A stretch of 64,000 nucleotides of DNA. Origin: Acetoanaerobium sticklandii (GTDB lineage Bacteria > Bacillota > Clostridia > Peptostreptococcales > Filifactoraceae). The stretch spans positions 451,501 to 515,500 of the forward strand of contig NC_014614.1 in NCBI RefSeq assembly GCF_000196455.1, written 5' to 3'. This document shows positions 34,230 through 43,347 of the stretch, piece by piece; the first letter of the stretch is position 1, and the number at the start of each line of letters is the position of its first letter. The translations under genes and the position numbers were made by a program. The notes beneath the pieces are model-generated. The model saw only the letters and a list, made by a program, of their open reading frames with translations. It made no database searches and was not told the DNA's origin.

Positions 34230-34687
34230 ATGTATTCGAAGGAAAGTTGATGGCTTCTAGTCATAGGGTTGCGATTGTAGTAGGAAGACTTAATGAATTT
34301 ATAGGCTCTAAATTATTAGAGGGAGCAAAGGATGCTCTTGTTCGTCATGGAGCCTCAGAAGATGATATAACAGTGGCATGGGTACCAGGAGCTTTTGAAA
34401 TTCCTCTAGTTGCAAAAAAACTAGCAAGCTCAAATAATTATGATGCAGTCATCTGTTTAGGAGCAGTAATTAGAGGAGCTACGCCTCATTTTGATGTAGT
34501 AGCATCAGAGGTGAGTAAAGGAGTGGCAAATGTATCCCTTGAGACAGGAGTTCCAGTAATCTTTGGAGTGCTTACTACTGACACTATAGAGCAGGCCATA
34601 GAAAGAGCAGGTACAAAGGCTGGGAATAAAGGATTTGAAGCTGGGGTTACAGCTATAGAAATGATTAATCTTTTAAAGCTTATGTAA
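34226..34687 (+). CDS. ribH: 6,7-dimethyl-8-ribityllumazine synthase
   Basis: The 153-residue subunit has the WVPGAFEIP and GAVIRGATPHFD motifs of lumazine synthase, including the catalytic His. Members assemble as 60-mers. It is the last gene of the rib operon, overlapping ribBA by four bases. Confidence 0.97.
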   Translation: MNVFEGKLMASSHRVAIVVGRLNEFIGSKLLEGAKDALVRHGASEDDITVAWVPGAFEIPLVAKKLASSNNYDAVICLGAVIRGATPHFDVVASEVSKGVANVSLETGVPVIFGVLTTDTIEQAIERAGTKAGNKGFEAGVTAIEMINLLKLM

Positions 34688-34715
34688 GAATTTTTAAAAT
34701 ATTTTGAAAAAATGT

Positions 34716-34745
34716 TTGACAAGTATATCCAACCTGTGATAGATT
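34716..34745 (+). promoter_or_regulatory. Promoter of the leu operon
   Basis: TTGACA at 34716-34721 with TAGATT at 34740-34745 (18-bp spacing), upstream of the Leu T-box Stem I. Confidence 0.6.
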
Positions 34746-34764
34746 AGTTTCTAAGAAAATTGAG

Positions 34765-35046
34765 CAACTAAATACAAGCACGTTGATAAGGAATAGTACG
34801 CTTTTGAAACATTCCAGAGAGCTGTCGGGTGGTGTGAGACAGTAATGGGGCAAAAGGGGAACTCGCCTTTGAGTGGTCCGCTGAACTTTTTTTCGTAGGC
34901 GGTACCGGCAGTCCACCGTTATCAAGGACAGGATATTATGCTTACGGCAAGTATCTATATGAGTGCACTTCGCATGAAGTGAACAAGAGTGGTACCGTGG
35001 AGGGCTTAGCCTTTCATCTCTATTTATAGGGATGAAAGGCTTTTTT
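34765..35046 (+). promoter_or_regulatory. Leucine T-box riboswitch
   Basis: The leader contains Stem I with AGAGAG and GGUG elements, a specifier context GAA-CUC-G (CUC, Leu; near 34859-34864), a GGTACCGG-containing middle stem, and the T-box AGAGTGGTACCGTGG at 34986-35000 overlapping the antiterminator. It sits upstream of leuACDB. Uncharged tRNA-Leu should promote readthrough. Confidence 0.95.
35008..35046 (+). terminator. T-box terminator of the leu operon
   Basis: AGCCTTTCATC / GATGAAAGGCT stem followed by a T-run. Confidence 0.92.
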
Positions 35047-35063
35047 GTTATCAATTTTCTATT

Positions 35064-35119
35064 ACCAACAGGAATCCAAGCAATCTTTCTAGCCATTTAT
35101 AGCTGGATTTCCTGTTGGT
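35064..35119 (+). repeat. Inverted repeat between the T-box terminator and leuA
   Basis: ACCAACAGGAATCCA (35064-35078) pairs with TGGATTTCCTGTTGGT (35104-35119) with one bulged base. No T-run follows, so it is not a terminator. It lies in the leuA 5' untranslated region after readthrough. Confidence 0.7.
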
Positions 35120-35170
35120 CTAATCACTCGTTAAATAAATATTAACTAAAATACAAGGAGGAAGGTAGCA

Positions 35171-36874
35171 ATGAATTATAAAAAATACAAGGGATATGAA
35201 ACGATTGTGCTTGAGGATAGAAACTGGCCATCGAGAAAAATAGAAAAAGCTCCGCAGTGGTGCAGTGTGGATTTAAGAGATGGCAACCAAGCTCTCATTA
35301 CACCCATGGGTTTAAAACAAAAGCTACGTTTCTTCGAATATTTGGTCAAAATGGGTTTTAAAACCATAGAAATAGGTTTTCCAGCCGCTTCAGATACTGA
35401 ATATGAATTTACAAGGACTTTAATTGAAGAAGGTTACATACCTGAGGATGTTACTATTCAGGTGCTTACTCAATCTAGAATCCAGATTATAAATAAAACT
35501 TTCGAAGCCTTAAAGGGAACTAAAAATGCTGTAGTGCATTTATATAATTCAACTTCAACGCTTCAAAGAGAGGTTGTATTTAGAAATAGCAAAGAAGAAA
35601 CTATAGAGCTTGCAGTGTTCGGAGCAAGAGCAATAAAAGAGCTAGCACTAAAGAATCCAGAAACAAATTTTACTTTCGAGTATTCGCCAGAGAGCTTTAC
35701 AGGGACTGAAATGGATTTTGCTGCTGAAATTTGCAACTCTGTAATAGATGTGTGGAAGCCGACCAAAGATAAGAAAGTGATTATTAATTTACCGTCTACA
35801 GTAGAGATGGCAACTCCAAATACTTATGCAGACCAAATAGAATACATGTGCAGAAATCTTAAATCTAGAGAAAATATAATAGTCAGCCTTCATGCTCACA
35901 ACGATAGAGGAACTGGTGTAGCAGCTACTGAGCTAGGCTTGATGGCAGGAGCAGATAGAGTTGAGGGAACTTTATTTGGAAATGGAGAAAGAACAGGAAA
36001 CGCAGATATTTTGAATCTAGGAATGAATTTATATACTCAGGGCATAAATCCAGAGCTTGACTTTAGCGATATTAATAGCATGATTGAGATTTATGAGGAG
36101 TCTACAGCTATGAACGTTCACCCTAGACATCCTTACGCAGGAGACTTAGTATTTACTGCTTTTTCAGGCTCACATCAGGATGCTATCAAAAAAGGAATGG
36201 CAAGAATGAATAAACAAGCCCAGTACTGGGAAGTTCCTTATCTTCCACTAGATCCAAAGGATATAGGAAAAAGCTATGAGCCAATAATTCGTATTAATTC
36301 ACAATCTGGCAAAGGCGGAGTGAGCTTTATACTAGAACAAAATTACGGGCTTTATATTCCTAAGGATTTTCAAAAAGATGCTGGAAGAGTAATTACAGCT
36401 TATTCCGATAAGATGCAGACTGAGATTGGCGCTGAGGAAATCTATGAGGTATTTTTAAACGAATATGTAGATATCAGAACTCCACTTCAACTGAATTACC
36501 ATAAGACGCAAAGCGTAGACTCTGATTGGGATTTAGTTTTTATTGAAGCTGAGATTGAATACAATATGCAAAAGCACTATGTACAAGCTGAAGGAAATGG
36601 AGTTGTTTCAGCCTTTTGCAACAGCCTAAAAGAAATTATTGGCATGGATATTGATATAGTAGATTACAGAGGGCACTCTATGGAGTATGGAACTAAGGCT
36701 AAAGCTATATCGTATATAGAGCTAAAAAATGAAACAGGAGAAAGGTTTTATGGAGCTGGAACCTCAAGCAGCGTAGGAAAATCTTCACTAAGAGCTGTAG
36801 TAAGTGCGATTAATAAAATGATTTTAGCTCAGCAAACTAAGGACATGGATACTCAGGAAGAAGATATAGCATAA
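35171..36874 (+). CDS. leuA: 2-isopropylmalate synthase (long, WPSR-type)
   Basis: The 567-residue enzyme condenses acetyl-CoA with 2-oxoisovalerate. The catalytic barrel has DLRDGNQAL and SLHAHNDRGTG motifs, with HAHND supplying metal ligands, and a C-terminal regulatory LeuA dimer domain (about residues 430-560) for leucine feedback. The opening NWPSRKIEKAPQWCSVD is typical of the actinobacterial/fungal-type LeuA group rather than the Bacillus type. It is first in leuACDB and is governed by a Leu T-box. Confidence 0.96.
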   Translation: MNYKKYKGYETIVLEDRNWPSRKIEKAPQWCSVDLRDGNQALITPMGLKQKLRFFEYLVKMGFKTIEIGFPAASDTEYEFTRTLIEEGYIPEDVTIQVLTQSRIQIINKTFEALKGTKNAVVHLYNSTSTLQREVVFRNSKEETIELAVFGARAIKELALKNPETNFTFEYSPESFTGTEMDFAAEICNSVIDVWKPTKDKKVIINLPSTVEMATPNTYADQIEYMCRNLKSRENIIVSLHAHNDRGTGVAATELGLMAGADRVEGTLFGNGERTGNADILNLGMNLYTQGINPELDFSDINSMIEIYEESTAMNVHPRHPYAGDLVFTAFSGSHQDAIKKGMARMNKQAQYWEVPYLPLDPKDIGKSYEPIIRINSQSGKGGVSFILEQNYGLYIPKDFQKDAGRVITAYSDKMQTEIGAEEIYEVFLNEYVDIRTPLQLNYHKTQSVDSDWDLVFIEAEIEYNMQKHYVQAEGNGVVSAFCNSLKEIIGMDIDIVDYRGHSMEYGTKAKAISYIELKNETGERFYGAGTSSSVGKSSLRAVVSAINKMILAQQTKDMDTQEEDIA

Positions 36875-36897
36875 ATTTCTAGATGGAGGCAGATAAA

Positions 36898-38166
36898 ATG
36901 GGAATGACGATGACGCAGAAGATTTTGGCAGACCATGCTGGCAGAAAATATGTAGAGGCAGGGGAGCTTATAAAAGTAAAACTAGATATAGTTATGGGAA
37001 ATGATATAACAACAGCAGTTGCGATACCAGAGTTTAATAATACTGGAGCAAGTGAAGTTTTTGATAAAGAAAAGGTGGTTATAGTGCTTGACCACTTTAC
37101 CCCAAACAAAGATATAAAGGCAGCTGAGCAGTGTAAGGTGTGTAGAGAATTTGCATATGAAAAGGATATAGTGCATTTTTATGATGTAGGAGATGTAGGA
37201 ATAGAGCATGTAATACTTCCTGAAAAAGGAATAGTAGCTCCAGGAGAGGTGATAATAGGAGCGGACAGTCATACCTGTACCTATGGAGCCTTAGGGGCTT
37301 TTTCGACAGGAATAGGAAGCACAGATATGGCAGTAGGTATGGCAACTGGAGAGGCTTGGTTTAAAGTTCCAAGCGCAATCAAGTTCAATCTTACAGGAAG
37401 TCTTTCAAAACATGTAAGTGGAAAGGACGTAATACTTCACATCATAGGTATGATAGGCGTGGATGGGGCTTTATATCAGTCGATGGAATTTACAGGAGAT
37501 GGAATTAAGTCACTATCTATGGACGATAGATTTACAATTGCAAATATGGCTATAGAGGCAGGTGCGAAAAATGGAATTTTTCCATTTGACGAGCAAACAA
37601 AGGATTATATAGATATACACAGCACTAAGCCATATAAAATTTATGAAGCGGATGAGGATGCAAATTACGAAAAGATATATAATATAAATCTTTCAAGCAT
37701 CAGACCAACTATAGCGTTTCCTCATTTGCCAGAAAACACTGTTACGATAGATGAAGCAGATGAAATTGAGATTGACCAGGTGGTTATAGGATCATGCACC
37801 AATGGAAGATTATCAGATATGAAAATCACAGCAGATATCTTAAGGGGCAAAAAAGTTAATAAAAGAGTTAGAACTATTATCATTCCTGGAAGTCAGAAGG
37901 TGTATCTGGAGTGTATAAAGGCTGGCTATGCTGAAGATTTCATAAATGCTGGAGCAATATTTTCAATGCCGACTTGTGGTCCTTGTCTTGGAGGACATAT
38001 GGGCATACTTGCTAGCAAAGAAAGATGTATATCTACAACCAATAGAAATTTTGTAGGTCGCATGGGACATGTGGAAAGTGAAGTTTATCTTGCTAGTCCA
38101 GCAGTAGCAGCGGCATCAGCAATAGCAGGAAAGCTTATAGATCCAGCAAAACTAAAGGAGGCATAA
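36898..38166 (+). CDS. leuC: 3-isopropylmalate dehydratase large subunit (short aconitase-like type)
   Basis: The start at 36898 is set by GGAGG at 36885-36889; an in-frame ATG at 36883 overlaps that site. The 422-residue subunit has 4Fe-4S ligand cysteines in IGSCTNGR and MPTCGPCLGGH, and GADSHTCTYGALG. This short form with a separate small LeuD resembles the archaeal/clostridial LeuC2/HacA-like group. It isomerises 2- to 3-isopropylmalate together with LeuD, whose gene begins two bases after its stop. Confidence 0.95.
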   Translation: MGMTMTQKILADHAGRKYVEAGELIKVKLDIVMGNDITTAVAIPEFNNTGASEVFDKEKVVIVLDHFTPNKDIKAAEQCKVCREFAYEKDIVHFYDVGDVGIEHVILPEKGIVAPGEVIIGADSHTCTYGALGAFSTGIGSTDMAVGMATGEAWFKVPSAIKFNLTGSLSKHVSGKDVILHIIGMIGVDGALYQSMEFTGDGIKSLSMDDRFTIANMAIEAGAKNGIFPFDEQTKDYIDIHSTKPYKIYEADEDANYEKIYNINLSSIRPTIAFPHLPENTVTIDEADEIEIDQVVIGSCTNGRLSDMKITADILRGKKVNKRVRTIIIPGSQKVYLECIKAGYAEDFINAGAIFSMPTCGPCLGGHMGILASKERCISTTNRNFVGRMGHVESEVYLASPAVAAASAIAGKLIDPAKLKEA

Positions 38167-38167
38167 T

Positions 38168-38677
38168 ATGAGGGCTAGAGGTAGGGTTTTTAAATACGGA
38201 GATAATATCGATACAGATGTAATTATTCCAGCTAGATATCTTAATGTGTCTAGTGGAGAGGAACTAGCAAAGTACTGCATGATTGATATAGATTCTGACT
38301 TTGTAAATAAAATCAAGGCTGGAGATATTATGGTAGCAGGCAAAAATTTTGGCTGCGGCTCATCTAGAGAGCATGCTCCTCTTTCTATTAAATGCGCAGG
38401 GATATCTTGCATTATAGCTGAGAGCTTTGCAAGGATTTTTTATAGAAATGCTATTAATATAGGGATGCCTATTCTAGAAAGCAGAGAAGCCTCGCTTAAT
38501 ATAGAAGATAGTGATGAAATAGAAGTCGATTTTAGCTTAGGAATAATAAAAAATATTACAAAGAATTGCGAGTATCAGGCTCAAGGCTTTCCAACATTTA
38601 TAGAGGAGATAATGAAAGCGGATGGACTAGTAAAGCAAACCAGAATGAACTTATCAAGTAATGATAAAGGCAAATAA
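38168..38677 (+). CDS. leuD: 3-isopropylmalate dehydratase small subunit
   Basis: The 169-residue swivel domain has DTDVIIPARYL and NFGCGSSREHAP, the substrate-binding loop. It pairs with LeuC immediately upstream, whose stop and this ATG are nearly contiguous, with AAGGAGG inside the end of leuC. Confidence 0.96.
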   Translation: MRARGRVFKYGDNIDTDVIIPARYLNVSSGEELAKYCMIDIDSDFVNKIKAGDIMVAGKNFGCGSSREHAPLSIKCAGISCIIAESFARIFYRNAINIGMPILESREASLNIEDSDEIEVDFSLGIIKNITKNCEYQAQGFPTFIEEIMKADGLVKQTRMNLSSNDKGK

Positions 38678-38700
38678 ATCTATAAGGAGAGGTGATTACT

Positions 38701-39852
38701 ATGGGGAGCTTTAAGGTAGCGGTAATTGAAGGAGACGGAATAGGACCAGAGGTGTGTAGAGCGGCATGTGAGGTACTAGAAAAAACAGGAGAGATTTTTG
38801 GACATGAGTTTGAATTCAATAAAGCTCTAGCTGGAGGAATAGCAATAGATGAAACAGGAGAGTGCCTTCCAGAGGCTACGGTAAACCTATGCAGAGCTAG
38901 TGACAGCATACTGCTCGGAGCAGTAGGTGGACCGAAATGGGATGACCTTTCCGGAGAAGCAAGACCGGAAACTGCACTTCTTGGCCTAAGAGAAGAGCTT
39001 GGATTATATGCGAATTTAAGACCAGCAACAATTCATATGGCACTGAAAAATGCTTGCCCTCTGAAAGAGGAGATAATAGGAGATGGCATAGATATACTTA
39101 TAGTAAGAGAGCTTACTGGTGGAATTTATTTTGGAGAAAAAGGCTGGAAGGGCAGTAAAAATGGGATGAAGGCTTATGATGTAGAGTCCTACAGTGAAGC
39201 CGAGGTCAAGAGAATAGCTATAAGAGCTTTTGATTCTGCTATGAACCGTCAAAAGCGAGTAGTAAGCGTAGATAAAGCCAATGTCATGGAAAGCTCAAGA
39301 CTATGGCGCAGAGTTGTTACTGAGGTTTCTCATGATTATCCTGAAGTAGAGCTTACACATATGTATGTTGATAATGCCGCTATGCAGCTTATAAAAGACC
39401 CTAGGCAATTCGATGTTATGGTAACCTCCAATATATTTGGAGATATACTATCAGACGAAGCTAGTATGATTACAGGTTCTATAGGATTACTGCCTTCAGC
39501 AAGTCTAGGAGAAGGAAACTTTGGAATGTATGAACCAATTCATGGTTCAGCACCTGATATTGCAGGGCAAAACACTGCAAACCCAATTGCGGCTATATTG
39601 TCCTCGGCCATGATGCTAAGACATTCTTTTGGACTAATCGAAGAAGCTAGATGTATAGAAAACGCCGTCACAAAGGTTTTGGAATCAGGATATAGAACCT
39701 ATGATATAAAAGACTCGTATAAAATTATTAAATCAGAAGAAGGCAGAGAAAGTGTAAGCTCTATGATTATGGGATGTAAAGAGATGGGAAGTCTAATTAC
39801 TAATATGATACAGGCTGAAAATAAAGTTTTTGCGAATAATACAAGCTTCTAG
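38701..39852 (+). CDS. leuB: 3-isopropylmalate dehydrogenase
   Basis: The start at the ATG at 38701 follows AAGGAGAGG; a GTG three codons earlier overlaps that site. The roughly 383-residue enzyme has GDGIGPEV at the start, RELTGGIYFGEKG, and the Mg-binding NIFGDILSDEASM motif. It oxidatively decarboxylates 3-isopropylmalate with NAD. It is the last gene of leuACDB; an imperfect hairpin near 39860-39910 may end the operon. Confidence 0.96.
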   Translation: MGSFKVAVIEGDGIGPEVCRAACEVLEKTGEIFGHEFEFNKALAGGIAIDETGECLPEATVNLCRASDSILLGAVGGPKWDDLSGEARPETALLGLREELGLYANLRPATIHMALKNACPLKEEIIGDGIDILIVRELTGGIYFGEKGWKGSKNGMKAYDVESYSEAEVKRIAIRAFDSAMNRQKRVVSVDKANVMESSRLWRRVVTEVSHDYPEVELTHMYVDNAAMQLIKDPRQFDVMVTSNIFGDILSDEASMITGSIGLLPSASLGEGNFGMYEPIHGSAPDIAGQNTANPIAAILSSAMMLRHSFGLIEEARCIENAVTKVLESGYRTYDIKDSYKIIKSEEGRESVSSMIMGCKEMGSLITNMIQAENKVFANNTSF

Positions 39853-39999
39853 AAATCCTTTAGCACTTTTGGATTACTGGTATATGAGAGCCGTAATGCT
39901 AAAAAGCTGGATATATCTTTAATTCTGCTTTTTAGTATGGCGAAAATTCTGAATATTTGAGATAATTAGGTAATATATAAATTGCTCAAGGAGGTTAAC

Positions 40000-41253
40000 A
40001 TGTTAGAAATCACTAGGCAAACAGACCCTATTTTAGCTCAAATTTTGGATGAGGAGCTTTGGCGCCAAGAACAAAATATAGAGATGATTGCATCAGAAAG
40101 CACAGTTCCTATTCCGGTGATGGAGCTCTCAGGAAGTGTATTTACAAACAAAACTCTAGAGGGATATCCTGGCAAAAGATTTCAGGCAGGTTCACATTTA
40201 GCTGATAAGCTAGAAGAGTTAGCGTGGGAAAGAGCCAAGGAATTATTTGGAGCAGAGCATGTAAACATTCAGTCTTATTCAGGCTCTACGGCAAACTATA
40301 GCGTGTTTGCAGCTATACTAAAGCCAGGAGACAAGGTGCTCAGCATGAGATTAGACCAAGGCGGCCACCTTACACACGGCTCACCAGCAAACTGGGTGAG
40401 TAGAATTTATGATTTTGAATTTTATTCTATTGATAAGGACACAGAGCTGATAAATTACGAAGATATAGAAGAAAAAGCAAAGGCACTGAAGCCAAGGCTT
40501 ATAATTGCAGGTGGAAGCTCGTATTCTAGGCTTATAGATTATGAAAGAATTGCAAAGATTGCAAAGGAGAATGATGCTTATTTTATGGTGGATATGGCTC
40601 ATATAGCTGGACTTGTTGCAGCTAAAGTAATTCCTAGTCCAATTCCCCATGCTGATTTTGTAACCTCATCTACTACAAAGACATTTTGCAGTGCTAGAAG
40701 TGGAATGGTGTTTTGCAAAAAACAACATGCCAAGCTACTTGATAAAGGAACTTTTCCAGGCGCGTTAGGCTCTATGCATCTTCATACTATGGCAGCAAAA
40801 ACCTGGTCCTTCAAGTATGCAGGCTCTGAGGAGTTTAAGGCTATAATGAAGCAAGTAGTTATAAATTCTAGGTGCCTAGCATCAGAGCTTGAAAGCTATG
40901 GATTTAGGATAGTAAGTGGAGGGACAGATAATCACCTTCTCGTAGCTGACCTAAGAGGAAAGAAAATAACAGGACAGGTATTTCAAGAAGCATTAGATTC
41001 TATAGGAATTACAGTAAATAAAAATATGATTCCTTTTGATCCAGAAAGCCCAGCTGTGACAAGTGGAGTGAGAATAGGCCTTACAGCTGTGACGCAAAGA
41101 GGTTTAAAAGAAGCAGAAATCAAGCAAATTGCTAATATTATGAACAAGGTTGCTGATGCTCCTCATGACGAAGCCAACTTAGCTAGCTGTAAGGATGAAG
41201 CAAGAAATTTAATTGCAAACTTTCCCTTATATCCAGCAGGTTCGTTTGAATAA
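40000..41253 (+). CDS. Serine hydroxymethyltransferase-like PLP enzyme with diverged active site
   Basis: The 417-residue protein aligns along its length with GlyA landmarks (IASES, EGYPGKR, GGHLTHG, VDMAHIAGLVAA, FPG...AAK). Many catalytic motifs are changed: TTTTHKT around the PLP lysine reads SSTTKTF (K227, preceded by Thr not His), RGPRGG reads SARSG, the KYAEGYPG tyrosine region reads KTLEGYPG, and FPGLQGG reads FPGALGS. The fold and aldimine lysine remain, so it is a PLP lyase or transferase of the SHMT family, but serine/glycine interconversion with tetrahydrofolate is doubtful. An alpha-methylserine or threonine-type aldol reaction is possible. Start follows AAGGAGG. It stands alone after leuB. 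Confidence 0.8.
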   Translation: MLEITRQTDPILAQILDEELWRQEQNIEMIASESTVPIPVMELSGSVFTNKTLEGYPGKRFQAGSHLADKLEELAWERAKELFGAEHVNIQSYSGSTANYSVFAAILKPGDKVLSMRLDQGGHLTHGSPANWVSRIYDFEFYSIDKDTELINYEDIEEKAKALKPRLIIAGGSSYSRLIDYERIAKIAKENDAYFMVDMAHIAGLVAAKVIPSPIPHADFVTSSTTKTFCSARSGMVFCKKQHAKLLDKGTFPGALGSMHLHTMAAKTWSFKYAGSEEFKAIMKQVVINSRCLASELESYGFRIVSGGTDNHLLVADLRGKKITGQVFQEALDSIGITVNKNMIPFDPESPAVTSGVRIGLTAVTQRGLKEAEIKQIANIMNKVADAPHDEANLASCKDEARNLIANFPLYPAGSFE

Positions 41254-41367
41254 AGATGAAATACACCCATAAGAACAATTAATAGATTGCTCCTAAATAC
41301 TAAAAAATTTGCTGTGTCTATAATTAGAAAAATAAATAGTATGTATTAAAAAAATTATATTTAATTG

Positions 41368-41417
41368 AAACTCTCCTTGTTTTAGCTGTATATGCTAGAG
41401 TAGGGGGAGTTTTGTTT
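41368..41417 (+). terminator. Terminator upstream of the MASE3-SpoIIE gene
   Basis: AAACTC-T-CC ... GGGGGAGTTTT with following T residues closes a hairpin that would end the SHMT-like transcript. The remaining 41254-41491 contains only AT-rich DNA and a TATAAT near 41453. Confidence 0.7.
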
Positions 41418-41491
41418 ATTGTTTTGTAATATTTTAATCAATACTTCTATGGTATAATAAAGCAAAATTACATATAAAGTGAGGGCTACTT

Positions 41492-43195
41492 ATGCAAAGC
41501 CAAGTTGCTTCTAGTGATAAATCAGAAAAGACAATTCGCTATTTATCTACAGTTGTCGCAAGTAGCGTAGTTATTTTCTTATTTAGTATTTTTATAAACA
41601 GATTTGTGGAAATTAAGATATCTCAGGACACTTACCTTATGTTTCATGTTTTTACTGAAATAGCGAGTGCTCTTATTTCATTTTCTATATTTGTTGTGCT
41701 CTTTTTTACATATGATATTTTTTATAGAAGGTATTCACTAATTTTAGCGAATACTTTTTTTATAACAGGACTACTAGATATATTCCACATGCTGACTTAC
41801 AACGGAATGTATAGCTTGTTTCCAGAAAATATTCAAACGCCTACATATTTTTGGATTTTCTCAAGGTTTATACTTGGAATAGGACTTTTTATAGCTTATA
41901 CCACTAAAAAAGATGCTCTTTCTTCTATTAAAAAAGGATATTCAATAATTGTAGGGATTTTAGTAGTAGGAGTTGTGTTTTTGCTAAGTGTAACCTATGT
42001 GGAGCAGATGCCACCTCTTATTATCAAAGGAAAAGGATTAACAAATACCAAAGTAATATGGGAATATATAATTACGACAATATTTATTATTGATATATTT
42101 GCTTATGTAAATCGTTCTGAAGGTAAGTACACTACTGCAAATATTTACATGCTATCAGGTCTTATGCTAGGGCTATTTGCAGAGGTTTGTTTTATGCTCT
42201 ATGTCAACGTTTACGATACTTTAAATATAACAGGTCATATTTTTAAGATACTTTCCTATGGGTATATTTTTAGGGCAGTATTTGTAAAAAATGTGCGTAG
42301 ACCCTACCAGCAGATTTTCGAACAAAAGGAAATGCTTACTTTGGACATAAACGATATGACAATAGCTATGGAAGAGCAAACTGCAAAAATATACAAGCAG
42401 AACAAAGAACTTGAATTTATAAACACAAAGATTAAGGATGATTTGGCATCTACCAGTGAAATCCAAAAAGCTATGTTTCCGAGGAAAGATTTAGTTATTA
42501 ATGATTTGAGATTTAATTTTGAAATTTTTCCATGTGAGGAGCTCAGTGGTGATTATGTAAATTATTTCAGCATAGATGACGAAAATATTGGATTTTACAT
42601 TATGGATGTATCAGGACACGGAGTTGCAGCCGCTATGCTAGGAGTCTTTGCTGCTCAAAGCATAGGGGAGAGCATGAGAATAAACTATAAAGAGGCTTCT
42701 ATTTTTTCTCCTGCAGCTGTGCTTAATCATTTTTATAGCTTGTTTAATAAGTCAAACTTTCCTGACGAGATACACATAGTTATGCTATATGGAATGTATA
42801 ATAAAAATGATAACAAGGTTATTTTGTCTTCGGCTGGACTAAATTGCAATCCTATACTGATTTCTCAAGATTCAAAACCAAGGTTCTTAGAGATAGAAAG
42901 TGGATTTCCTATATGTAAGCTAGGAGACGTGTTTGAACCAAATTTTGAAGATTATGAGATAGAGCTTAAGTTTGGAGAAAAATTGCTTATTCATACAGAT
43001 GGACTTACTGAAATGAGAAGGCAGGATGGAGATTTCTGGGGGGCAGATAGCTTACTAGCATATATTGACAGCATAGGAGTTAGTCCATCGTTTATTCTAA
43101 ACAACAAATTAAAATCACAAATAGTTCAAAATATTAATAACTCTGGACAAGACGATGATATAACCTATTGCGTAATTGAAAAGATATCTCCATAG
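41492..43195 (+). CDS. Membrane-sensor (MASE3) SpoIIE-type PP2C phosphatase
   Basis: About eight hydrophobic segments in the first 270 residues form a MASE3-type sensor (GLLDIFHMLTYNGMYSLFP is characteristic). A coiled coil (about 275-315) and a SpoIIE/RsbU phosphatase domain (about 325-565) follow. The phosphatase keeps LSGDYVNYF and DVSGHGVAAAM metal sites and the C-terminal GQDDDITYCVIE. Such proteins usually dephosphorylate an anti-sigma-factor antagonist in a partner-switching cascade. No RsbV/RsbW-like gene is nearby, so the partner is unknown. It converges with the MarR-end of the export operon across a long hairpin. Confidence 0.9.
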   Translation: MQSQVASSDKSEKTIRYLSTVVASSVVIFLFSIFINRFVEIKISQDTYLMFHVFTEIASALISFSIFVVLFFTYDIFYRRYSLILANTFFITGLLDIFHMLTYNGMYSLFPENIQTPTYFWIFSRFILGIGLFIAYTTKKDALSSIKKGYSIIVGILVVGVVFLLSVTYVEQMPPLIIKGKGLTNTKVIWEYIITTIFIIDIFAYVNRSEGKYTTANIYMLSGLMLGLFAEVCFMLYVNVYDTLNITGHIFKILSYGYIFRAVFVKNVRRPYQQIFEQKEMLTLDINDMTIAMEEQTAKIYKQNKELEFINTKIKDDLASTSEIQKAMFPRKDLVINDLRFNFEIFPCEELSGDYVNYFSIDDENIGFYIMDVSGHGVAAAMLGVFAAQSIGESMRINYKEASIFSPAAVLNHFYSLFNKSNFPDEIHIVMLYGMYNKNDNKVILSSAGLNCNPILISQDSKPRFLEIESGFPICKLGDVFEPNFEDYEIELKFGEKLLIHTDGLTEMRRQDGDFWGADSLLAYIDSIGVSPSFILNNKLKSQIVQNINNSGQDDDITYCVIEKISP

Positions 43196-43230
43196 GATCA
43201 TACAGTATAATATTACCAATATTATCAAGA

Positions 43231-43328
43231 AAAAAGACCCTAAAGCGATATGATATCTCAAAGTAAATAATGTACTTTTAATTACATTTTTACTTTTGAG
43301 ATAGTATTATCAAATCGAGGGTCTTTTT
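43231..43328. terminator. Long bidirectional hairpin (98 nt) between convergent genes
   Basis: Outer arms AAAAAGACCCT / AGGGTCTTTTT pair 11 for 11. Further in, ATCTCAAA-GTAAA and TTTACTTTTGAGAT continue the stem almost to the centre, giving one nearly full-length hairpin with A- and T-runs at its ends. It can terminate both the SpoIIE gene and the MarR operon. Confidence 0.75.
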
Positions 43329-43347
43329 GTATTGCAATATCCATACA

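Noticed and set aside
34680..35096. 138-codon open frame on the minus strand across the leu leader
   Set aside because: It lies antisense to the Leu T-box, whose RNA landmarks explain the sequence; it has no ribosome site.
36982..37345. Tyr/Leu-rich open frames on the minus strand within leuC
   Set aside because: They overlap the well-supported leuC and show only codon-shadow composition.
40000..41253. Calling the SHMT-like gene glyA
   Set aside because: The HKT, GPRGG and QGG motifs of true SHMT are all altered.
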